A stretch of 64,000 bases of DNA from Neofusicoccum parvum (lineage: Eukaryota > Ascomycota > Dothideomycetes > Botryosphaeriales > Botryosphaeriaceae), in contig CP087211.1 of NCBI GenBank assembly GCA_020912385.1, forward strand, positions 1,178,001 through 1,242,000, read 5' to 3'. Positions 49,172 to 61,100 of the stretch are shown here, piece by piece. How positions within the stretch are numbered: position 1 is the first letter of the stretch; the number at the start of each line of letters is the position of its first letter. The notes below the pieces were generated by a model. The model worked only from the letters and a program-made list of their open reading frames with translations, was not told the DNA's origin and made no database searches. The position numbers were made by a program, and so were the translations under genes.

Positions 49172-52100
49172 ATGGACCTGACAGCCTTTCCAAACCTCCA
49201 TCCGACGCAGGCAGCGCCCGCCGCCGCCGGCCCGGCCGCAGAAGAGATTCTCACCGGCCTCCCGCCGCTGCCGGACGACGCCGTTCTGCGCGCGTGGGCG
49301 GCGTTGCTGCGAGCATACGCGGGCGTGGATGCCGTGCGGTTTCTGGTGGACGACGCTGCGGTGGAGATTAGCGCCACCAGCGGCAGCATCTCCAGCATCG
49401 CGCCACCGGAGCTCGCGTCGCAGCCCGCGAACGTCACTCGAGTCTGCCTCAACTCGGTATGTCGCGCAACACCGCGCTTCTCCGCAACCGCCCTCCTAAC
49501 GCCCATCCAGGCTCCTCCGGCCCACTCGTTGGCCCTGACTTTTCATTACGACCGTGACGCGGCCCGGGGACGCCTGGTTTCCTCGGCTTATCTGCCCGGC
49601 CAGCACCTCCGCCACATGGCATCGCAGCTGAGACGCTGCATCGCCCAGGCATCCGCTTCGAGTGAAAACTCGGAGCCCGCTGAGCCCCAGATGAGCGCCG
49701 CGCTGTCAGTCCTCAACCCGCATCCGGAGGCGCTGGAAGGCCCGCGGTTGCTCCACCACCTTGTGCGCTGGGCAGAACACTCCGCGAAGCCCGCGATTGA
49801 CTACCTCGGTCACGACGGGCAACGCACAGAGCTGCCCTACGCCTCCCTGGACCGGGTGACGACGTCGCTGGCGATCAAAATCAGCACCCACCTGACTCCG
49901 GCGCGGCCGCACCCCGTGGTGCCGTTGTTGATTCCGCAATGCCCGGACCTCTACATTGCCCAGCTTGCCATCCTGAAGGCAGGCGGGGCTTTTTGTCCTT
50001 TGAACTTGGACGCGCCTCCAGAGCGCGTGAAGTTCATCATCGAGGACGTCTCTGCCAACCTCGTCATCACCACTGCTTCACTTCGCGATAAGATACCCCC
50101 GAGCGAGAATGTTCATGTTTTATTGGTAGACGACAGCTATTACGATTCAGAAACGGAAGATGCGAAGGATCTTCCCAGCCCCAGCTCAGAAGACCTTGCC
50201 TACGTTATGTACACCTCGGGGTCCACAGGCACCCCCAAGGGTGTGGGTGTCTCGCATTTCGCTGCCACTCAGAGCTTGCTGGCCCATGACCGGCACGTTC
50301 CCGCTTTTTCCCGATTCCTTCAGTTCGCCGCGCCGACGTTCGATGTGTCGGTGTTCGAAATTTTCTTCCCTTTCTTCAGAGGCTGCACGCTTGTCACGTG
50401 TGATCGCACAGATCTGCTCAGTGACCTGCCGGGCATGATGAGGACGCTTGAGGTGGATGCAGCCGAGCTTACCCCTACGGTTGCAGGGACCCTTCTGCAG
50501 GCGCGCAAGGCTGTCCCGAAGCTAAAGCTCCTCCTTACGATCGGCGAAATGCTTAGCACCCAGGTCGTGCATGAGTTCGGCGGCAACGAATCCCAGCCAA
50601 GCATCCTGTGGGGCATGTATGGCCCCACGGAAGCCGCTATACATTGCACCCTCCAACCAAACTTTAGTGCCCAATCAAAGGTGGGCAATATCGGAGTTCC
50701 ACTAGACACCGTTTCAGCCTTTGTCGTTGCTCCCCCACCTGAAGATCAATCTATACCCGCATCCTTGGAAATCCTTCCCATTGGTCAGATAGGAGAGCTT
50801 GCCGTCGGCGGACACCAGCTTGCTGTCGGGTATCTCAACCGGCCCGAGCAGACCGCTGCCGCCTTCGTCGATCACCCGCAATACGGGCGCTTGTACCGAA
50901 CAGGCGATAAGGCAAGGATATTACCCGATGGTACCCTGGAATGTCTGGGTCGCATTTCTTCTGGCCAGGTGAAGCTGAGAGGGCAGCGTGTTGAACTCGG
51001 AGAAGTGGAGCAGGCCTTATCAAAGATCTCTGGATGCCGCAGCGCCACTGCCAGCGTCATCGCAGGGATCCTTGTGGCTTTCTGTCTTGTTCAGGGTGGC
51101 AACATTACTGCTCAGCAGATCATCACCGAATCCAAACGTTGGCTGCCCGCCTTCATGGTGCCGGGCGATGTCGTCGTTTTGGATGATCTCCCTCGACTGC
51201 CGTCTGGGAAGGTCGACCGGAAAGGACTCGAAGCCAGTTACAAGCAAAGGCAGGAATCGAACGACACTACACGACGGGAACCTGCGGACGAAGCAGAGAG
51301 CCTTATCTGTGGCGCTCTTGCCGACGTACTACAGCACACTGTTTATCCGACAAGCAACCTCGCTGCCCTGGGCCTCGACTCGTTGAAGGCAATCAGGGTA
51401 GCATCGTCGCTACGATCTTCTGGTTATTCCTTGGGCGCTGTCGATATTCTGTCTGCACACGACCCTGCTTCTCTCAGATCATTACTCAAGGGCCGTAATA
51501 CTCCCGACGATCTCTCACCTGCTCCAAGTGATGTTTTCAAAGACCTCAAGCTGCATGTCCTGGACTCACCGGAACTGGCTGACTGCAAATCTGATGTCCA
51601 AGATGTCCTCGGGTGCACGCCGTTGCAGACAGCCATGCTTGCAGAAACGGCAATAAACCCGAAGGCTTACTGTAACTGGGTTGAGCTTGAGATTCAACAA
51701 GCTTGTAGTGTTGATGACATCAAGAGCTGGCTCAAAGAGCTTGGAAGAAAGAACGAAGTCCTGCGCTCTGGTTTCTGTAGTTCGACGGGATCTTCGCACT
51801 CATACGCCCAGATCATCTGGTCGGACCTTTCAGATGAACAACTGGTAGAGGTTGATGAGTTCCAGAAAAGCTACGAACTTGGCTCGCCGCAATCGATGCT
51901 TCGGCCACTCAGATTCCAAATCCGTTCCTCCGCAGACTGCTCCAGGATCCTTTGTCAAATTCCACACGCACTGTATGACGGATGGTCTATGGATCTCATC
52001 GTTTCAGATCTCAGAGATCTGGCTTCTGGCCGAGAACTCAAAGGGAGGCCACAATTTCGCGATGTGGCAGTGCACTTTGCGACCCTAAGGGAAGCTGAAC

Positions 52101-55100
52101 TTGCTCCATCACTGGATTACTGGAAAAGTCAATTGGACAACTACACTTACACACCTCTTCCAAACTTCAACGGCAAGAAGGTTCTCGCGACAAATCTCGC
52201 CGTCACAGGCCGGAGCTACTCAACTCCCCTTGAGAAGCTCCAGCAGCAGGCCAGTGCCCTTAAGGTCAACCCTCAGGTTTTCTTCCAGGCAGCTCTTGCA
52301 TTCCTTGCCAGCTTCTATTTCAACAACACGGATGTCACCTTCGGAACAGTGACCTCTGGTCGGACAATCCCTGTTTCCGGCATTGAAGATATCATTGGTC
52401 CTTGCATAGCCACGCTTCCTCTCAGGGTTGACGTCTCGCATACACGTACAATCAAGGATCTGCTCCTCTATATCCATGAACTCAACAGGGCGATGCTGGG
52501 CCATTGCGAGCTTCCGCTCCGTGATCTTAAGAGAGCATGCGGCATGGCTCCAGGAAGTCCTCTCTTTGACATTTTGTTCGTTTGGCAAGAGACTTTGCAT
52601 AGCCATGGCAACTTCAATGGTTTAGTCCAGCAAGTCGACGGTGCCGATCAGCTCGAATTCAAGCTGACTCTGGAATTTGAGCCTCGTTCAACTGGAATAG
52701 TCTCCAGAGCAACTTTCGATCCCGCCGTCCTCCCCGAGGCACAGGTCGACATTCTCATCTCCCAGATGGAGCAGCTTGTCAACTACTTTGTGGAAGATTT
52801 CGATGGTCATTTGGCGCTTTCGCTTGAGCGGCTGGGTAACTCCGTGCTATCAATCGAGAATGCTGAGTTCAAGCATGAGGAGATTCACGATGGACCTGCA
52901 TACGCCGTCGAGATCAGAAGCGAGAAGACCCCGGAAGCTCCAGCGGTGGCCTTCAGCCACAGCATCTCTGAGGACAACATCGAGACAACGACGATTTCTT
53001 ACAGGGAATTGAACATGAGGGCCAACCGACTCGCAAACCTTTTGCTTGCTCAGAACACAATGCCCGACGAACTTGTCTGCATCTGCATGGAGAAGTCTAT
53101 TGATCTATATGTGTCAATCCTTGCAACCTTGAAGGTTGGCGCTGGATACGTCCCCATAACACCGGAGACGCCTCTGGACAGGATCCAGTTCATTCTCGAG
53201 GAGGCTCAGGTACGGACGTGCTTGACTAGGAGTGACTGCACTGCCGATCTACGCTCTCTGGGCAATCGCAACGTCATCAATGTGGACACGGCCGATATGA
53301 AGGAACTCAGAACCGAGAACCCCAACATACCTTACGATGGATCACGTATTGCCTATGGAGTCTTCACGTCCGGGAGTACCGGTACACCCAAGGGAGTCTT
53401 GGTTACACAGGATAACCTTGTGAGCAACTTGAAGGTTTTGTCCGAGATCTACCCGTGCCCTCAAGGATCACGGCTTCTCCAGTCTTGCTCCCAGGCCTTC
53501 GATGTGTCAGTGTTCGAGATCTTTTTCTCGTGGTATGCTGGCATGTGTCTATGTTCTGGGACAAAGGACGAGCTTTTCCAAGACATGGAGCTCGCGATTC
53601 GTCAAATGGGTATTACGCATCTCAGCCTCACACCCACAGTGGCAGCTTTGGTCAACCCCGATAACGTTCCAAACGTCAAATTCCTTGTCACTGCAGGCGA
53701 AGCTGTCACCGAGCATGTCAAGAGGACCTGGGCTGGAAAGGGTCTCTTTCAAGGATACGGACCGTCTGAGACAACCAACATTTGTACCGTTCGACCGAAC
53801 GTTACCGAAGAAGACCTGATCAACAATATTGGAGCACCTTTCACCAATACTTCTGCCTTCGTGATGGATGAGGCAAAGGACGTTTTAATTCCACGGGGCG
53901 GTGTTGGTGAGCTCTGTTTCGGCGGTGATCAGGTCTATCGCGGTTATCTGAATATGCCCGACCTAACCGCGAGGAAGATCATCAACCACCCGGCCTTCGG
54001 TCGTATCTACAGGAGTGGAGACATGGGTCGGCTCTGTCCAGACGGATCTATCCTGTTTACCGGCAGATCAGACGATCAGGTCAAGCTGCGCGGTCAGCGT
54101 ATCGAACTTGGTGAAATCAACAGTTGCATCCTGGATTCGCCATCAGTCATAGATTGCGTCACCCTTCTGATGGGCGTACAAAACAAATCCGCTCAGCAAC
54201 TGGTCTCTTTTTGGGTACCTTCTGATGCCTCATCTCCGAACTGTCAAGTCATTCCCATCGAACCTACAACACAGAAGACGGTAGCCGATGTCTTCGACAA
54301 TCTAGCCAACAAGCTTCCGGTATACATGCTGCCGAATGCGCTTGTCCCCGTCACATCTATTCCAATGACCACTCAAGGAAAGACAGACAAACGCAAGCTT
54401 ACAGCCATGCATCAGCAACTGAGCTCGGATTATATTGACTCCGTTTCTCGGAAGTCTGAAGAGGCCGACGACACTGGAGACTGGTCTGACATTGAGCGCA
54501 GCATTGCTGCTGTCCTGTCTGAGGTCGTCAAGATTCCCGTGGACGAGGTCAGAAGACAGGCATCTTTCTTCGCGTACGGTTTAGATTCCATCTCTGCGAT
54601 TTCGCTGTCCAATGGTCTCAAAGGTGCTGGGTTCCAACGGATTCCGGTCTCAGCAGTCCTACAAAATCCAAGTGTGTCGCGTTTAGCAAGGTTCGTGACT
54701 GACAAGACTTCGGCTTCTGAGAACCAATGTCTAGCGGTTGATCTTGCTGCTACTTTCAGCACAGCTACGAAGGAGCAGATCCTTGCAGCCTTCAATTACA
54801 AGCAAATTGTCATTTCAAAGGTTCTGCCATGCAGTCCCCTGCAGGAAGCAATGCTCTCATCAGGAAGTTCTTCTGAGGCCGCGACATATCTCAACAAGAT
54901 GCTTTTCAAGGTCAAGGGCGATGTCGCTCGTCTGCGCGAATGCTGGAATAGCATGTGCAGGAGACACGAAATTCTACGGACCTGTTTCGTTGCTACTGAT
55001 GATCCTCAGTACGCATTTGCACAGGTTGTTCTCGAACACAGTGAGCCCAGGTGGGACGAAGTCAGTGCAACAGAGGCAAACATCGCCACCGAGATTGACC

Positions 55101-58100
55101 AATATGTTCACTCAATCATCCCATCCATGGCCGAGTCTGAGCAACCGCCACTCCGGTTCGCAATACTGTCCACAGGACAAACCAATTTCCTGCTCTTCTG
55201 CTGTCATCACGCGCTGTATGACGGCGCGGCGATGGGACAGCTTATGACCGAAGTTGAGTCAATGTATGACGGCAAGGAGCTTCCCCCAATTGCTACTTTC
55301 GAGCCATTCTTGGAGCAAATGATTCAGGTCCGCTCTGAGGAGACAGACGCTTTCTGGTCTGATCGACTCAAGGGCCTGGAACCAACGTCATTCCCCGACC
55401 TCACCGGTCTCTCTGTTTCTGCCCGCAAAAACAAGACTGAGCGGTCTATCTTCATAGAGGACTTGCCGTTCTCGCTTAGCAGTCTTGAATCGGATTGCCG
55501 CAGACTTTCATGCTCCCTTCTGGCTTTGGGTCAAGCCAGCTGGGCCAAGGTATTGTCCCTCTACACTGGTGAGAGCGACCTTTGCTTTGGTAATGTTGTC
55601 AGCGGGCGTACTCTCCCCATAGACGGCCTTGAAAGGCTCGTCGCACCTTGCTTCAACACTCTGCCGATCAGAGTGGACCTGTCCGCCACCAACAGAAACA
55701 GCGACTTGCTTCAATATCTTTCCACGTTTAATGCGGATACCTTGCCTTACCAGTTGACGCCCCTGCGGCGCATCCAGGCAAGGTTCAGTAATGACGGTTC
55801 CCATCTTTTTGATACACTTTTCATTCTACAGCAATCGGCCTACCATCTTAATGAGAACATTTGGTCGTTAGAGGAAGACTTAGGAGAGATGGATGTAAGT
55901 TTGTTACGCTTGTATGGAACTAGAGCTAATGAAAATCCAGTTTCCACTTGTTTGCGAGCTTGTTCCTAATCGTAACGATGATACCCTTGCTTTGGTTCTA
56001 CACTTCCATGAGTAAGTCCACTGCCGATTCAACTTTGCACCTTAGCTGATATCGTCATCTTTAGAGCGTTTATCGAGAAGAAAGATATCCGCATCGTTTA
56101 CGAGGCGTACGCCTCTGCATTGAAATCTTGCATTCAATACCCTTCGGCCCAATACTCCGACATCGTTCCTCTTTCCGATACCCTGCTTTCTACAAGCAAC
56201 CTCAACTTCACCACAATCAAGCCTCGCACAGAGCCGTTGCTACATGCTGGCTTTGAAAGCAATGCGGAGGCTACGCCCAACGCCGTTGCCCTTGATTTCC
56301 AACATGCGGACGGCAGTCGTGGCCGTTGGACCTTCACCGAACTGAATCAAATCTCCAACCAGATCGCTCATGCTCTTTTGGAGCACGGCGTGACTTTTGA
56401 TGACGCCGTTCCAATCTGTATTCCGAAGTCTCCCCAGTACTACGCCAGCGTTCTTGCAGTGCTCAAGGCGGGTGCGACATTCACGCCAATTGACGCAAAT
56501 CTCCCCGTTTCTCGAAAGCAATTCATGCTACAGGAGCTTGGGGCCAAAATCGTCATTTCGAACGCATGGGTTGATACCACCTGGTGCGGAGACGCAAAGA
56601 TCTTGTCCATCGATGCTATTGGAAGCCTTCCGACACATAACCCGAATGTTAAGGGTCTGAAGCCAGAGCATTTGGCTTACAGACTCTACACCTCGGGATC
56701 AACAGGAACTCCCAAGGCCGTCAGTGTTGAGCATCGCAATCCCGTCCAGACTGTTGAAGCCTCCAGGTCAATAATTCCGTGGAACCCGGAGTCCCGTCTT
56801 CTGCAGTTTGCTGCAATCACGTTTGATATGTGTTACTACGACTGCTTCCTTGCTTGGACGTTCGGATTTACTCTCTGTGCGGCTGAACAGTCTGCCATGC
56901 TCAACGATACACCCGGGATAATCAATTCCATGCAGGTCACTTTGACGGATCTGACCCCTTCAGTTGCTCTCAGTTTGCCGCAAGACGCTGTGCCGACGTT
57001 ACAGTACTTGTACTGCATTGGAGAAGCCATGCCCCAAGAGCTCGTCGACCGTTGGGCCGGGAAACTTGTCAACTCCTACGGTCCCACTGAAGCTGCCTTC
57101 TGCGTCACCATCTTCCCTGTCTCGAAAGATATCAAGTCTTCTGTCATCGGTAGACCGTTCCCTACCACGAGCTTTATTGTGCAGTCGCAAGACGGCTCAT
57201 CCACCTTGCCTGTGTTTGGTGTTGGTGAACTATACATCGGTGGCTCTCAAGTTGCTCGCGAGTACCATGCCAATCAGGAGATGACGCAGTCTCGGTTCGT
57301 CTCTCGTTACGGCCAGCGCTTCTACAAGTCGGGAGATGTTGTTCGCATGCTCGGCAATGGCACTTTTGAGTTCGTCGGACGCGCCGATGACCAAGTCAAG
57401 ATCCGTGGTTTGCGTGTCGAACTGGGCGAGATCAGCCACGTTTTGCGAGATTCTCATGAAGCTATCACAAGCGTCAGCACGCAAGTCTTCAGGGCCTCCG
57501 ATGAATCGAAGGAGCAGATTGTAGCCTTCCTGGCTGTTGGCCCGAATAAGGACAACCTCGATCTTGAAGAAATTAAGGTCCAAGCCAAGAAGGGGGCTTC
57601 CAGCAAACTGCCAGCCTACATGGTCCCCAACTTCTTCATCTTCATTGACCGCATTCCGCTTTCCGCCGCCGGAAAGGTCGATAAGAGGGCACTTAAGGCA
57701 ATTTTCCAGGAATCTGATGAGGCAAACCATGACATTGTCTCTATTGAGGATGAACGAGACTGGACTTCAACCGAGCTCGAAATCCGAGCTGCACTGGCTC
57801 ACATATCGAAAGTTGCTTCGGAAAACATTGGCCTGCACACCACAATTTATCAGCTCGGCCTTGACAGTATTAGTGCCGTGCAAGTCGCGGCGAACCTGAG
57901 AAAAAAGAACTTCAAGGTCACCGCATCCGATGTTCTGGAGCGTCCCACCTGTGCTGACCTCGCCGTGGTTTTGCAAAGTGGAGATTCTTCGGATGCAGCT
58001 GAGCAAAAGTTTGACTTCAAGAGCTTCGACGAGCAGTACCGGTCCACCATTTGTCAAGATCTGAATGTTAATAGCTCTGACATTACGGCTGTGCACCCGT

Positions 58101-61100
58101 GTACTCCCCTCCAGGCCGGTATGATCTCCCAATTCCTGCACTCTGAGGGCAAGATGTACTTCAACTACATGCACTACGAGTTCGAAGGCGTTTCCTTGGA
58201 TGGAATGGAGCAAGCAGCCCACTTGCTCCTTGAGAAGCATGACGTCCTCCGGTCTGGATTTGTGCATGTCAATCACTCTCAGTATGCGTTCGCCATGGTG
58301 ACCTACTCCAATACCGCTTCCTACTTGCCGATCACCAAACTTGAAAACTCCAACGACGTCTTCGGCGCAGTTCAGAAGTGGCGGGACGATTCCCGGGGCC
58401 AGGTCTTGAGCAGCTTACACAAGAGCGCTTTCCGCGTGCTACTAGTGGAAGGCACAGCTGGCGTGTCTGTTCACTTCTCCATCTTGCATTCCTTGTACGA
58501 TGCTCAGAGTATCCGGATCTTGCTGGATGACCTTTCCAATTTCTGCACTGAAGGAAAGGAACCCGCACCTGTGTCATTCGAGGCCGTCCTCGGCACAATA
58601 CTCATATCTAGCAGTGAAGATAATGAGGAACGCAAACGCTTCTGGGAAGAAAAGAGCAACGACGTCTTCATTAACCCCTTCCCGAGCATGACCCCGCTTC
58701 GTGTCAAGGAGGGCCAAACGCTTGTCCTGTCCAAGACCTGCTCTCAAAGCCAACGCCAGTTGGAAGCAGGCTGCCGCAAGACTGGCATAACGATGCAAGC
58801 CGCAGGTCAAGCGGCATGGGCTCGTTTGTTATCGGCATACATTGGCGAGGAGGCCGCAACCTTCGGTGTCGTCTTCTCCGGTCGAACAGAAGAGAACGCC
58901 GAATCGGTTGCTTTCCCCTGCATTACCACCGTTCCGCTACCAGCTCGCAACAACTCGAGCAATCGCGCTCTTCTCAACAGCATGATGACGTTCAACTCCG
59001 CAGTTCGCAAACATCAATTTACCCCCTTGACCAAGATTCAACGATGGACAGGTCACCCCGATGAGGCTCTCTTTGATACAATTTTCGCCTACCAAAAGCT
59101 TTCCAGTGACAGCAGCAGCAGTAGCCACTGGAAGCTGGTTGACGAAGATGCCACCGTTGATGCTGCCGTATCCATCGAGCTCGAGCCCATTGATTCGGAT
59201 CAGCTCGAGTTCAGAATTACCTACAGGTCAGATCGCGTCCCTGAAGAACAGGCAAAGGTGATCTTGGAACAATTGGATAGCATCATGCTTGACCTCATTT
59301 TTCACCCTGATGGTCAAGTCGACGATGCCTTCAAGAACTCTCCGGAGCTTCTGTCTATTACGCCGCCGAAGGAGAGGGAGATTGCATGCGATGTGACTCT
59401 TCTCCATGAGTTCGTCGAGAGGAGTGCGCGCAAGCAGCCAGACAAGATTGCCTTCGAGTTCGCGACAGAGATCGAGGATGGTAAAGTCACTAGTAAAACC
59501 TGGACTTACAAGGAATTGGACGCGGAGGGCAACAAGATCGCCAACCTGCTCAAGAGCAGCGGCATCGAGCCTGGTGGTCTTATCGCAATTTGCTTCGACA
59601 AGTGCCCGGAAGCTTCATTTGGTATTCTTGGTATCCTCAAAGCTGGATGTGCCTATGTTGCGCTGGACCCGGGTGCACCGGTGGCGCGCAAAGCATTCAT
59701 CACGCATGATTCAAAGGCCGGGATGGTCGTCTCCATGAAAAGCCAGACCGAGGCATTGAAGGGCCAAGTCAGCGTACCGATAATCAACCTGGATGAGGTC
59801 GACTACACGAAGTTGTCTCTGGAGAAGCCCCAGCTGTCAAGAGAAGTGACTCCGCAAGATCTGAGCTACTGCCTCTACACCTCGGGTACCACTGGAACCC
59901 CCAAGGGCTGCGAGCTTACCCACGAGAACGCGGTTCAGGCCACGTTGGCTTTCTCCAGACTGTTCTACCCTCGCTGGGACGCAAACTCAAGGTGGCTGCA
60001 ATTTGCATCTTTCCACTTCGACGTTTCGGTGCTCGAGCAGTACTGGACGTGGTCAGAAGGCATCCGCCTTGTGTCTGCGCCAAGAGACCTGATCTTCGAG
60101 GATCTCGCTGGGACGATCTCTGCGCTTGAGATTACCCACATTGACTTGACTCCAAGTTTGGCCAGGATTCTGCAGCCGGAAGACGTGCCGACGCTGACGA
60201 GGGGTGTCTTCATCACTGGCGGCGAGGCCCTCAAGCAGGAGATTCTTGACGCTTGGGGAAAGCACGAAGTCATCCACAATGGCTACGGTCCGACTGAGGC
60301 CACGATCGGTGTGACCATGTTCCCTCGTGTTCCAGACAATGGCAAGCCATCGAACATTGGCCCACAATTCGACAACGTAGGCTCCTTCGTCTTCAGGCCC
60401 AAAACCAGTATTCCTGTCCTGCGCGGTGGTGTTGGTGAACTTTGCGTCTCAGGAAAGCTTGTTGGAAAGGGCTACCTAAACCGCCCTGACCTTACAAACG
60501 AGAAGTTCCCTTACCTTGAGGAATTTGGAGAGAAGATTTATCGCACTGGAGATTTGGTTCGCATCCTGCACGATGGATCTTTTGACTTCCTTGGACGTGC
60601 GGACGACCAAGTCAAACTTCGTGGACAGCGTCTTGAGATTGGCGAGATCAACAGTGTCATCAATCAATCGGAAGCGCAAGTCATGGATGTCGCCACTCTG
60701 GTTCTCAAGCACCCCAAGCAACAGAAGGACCAGCTTGTCAGCTTCGTGGTGACGAAGTCCACCCTGGTGAAGAAGCAGAAGCCAGCCATCAGCCAAGATG
60801 GCAAAGATGCGATGCAGATTGCTGCAGAAGCCTGCCGTTCGAAGCTTCCCGTCTACATGGTCCCCACTCACTTCATCCCTCTTACTTCGATGCCGCTTTC
60901 TCCGAACAACAAGGCTGATGGAAAGCAACTGAAGGAGCTTTACGCTTCCCTCAGCCCTGAACAGCTTCAAGCAATTTCCACATCAGCGGAGGATGGTGGC
61001 GCTGTTTCTTCTGCCGAGGAGAAGAAGATCGCTGAAGTACTTGCTTCCATGGCCTCGGTTGATGACAGCAACATCTCCAGAACATCAAGTATCTTCGAGC

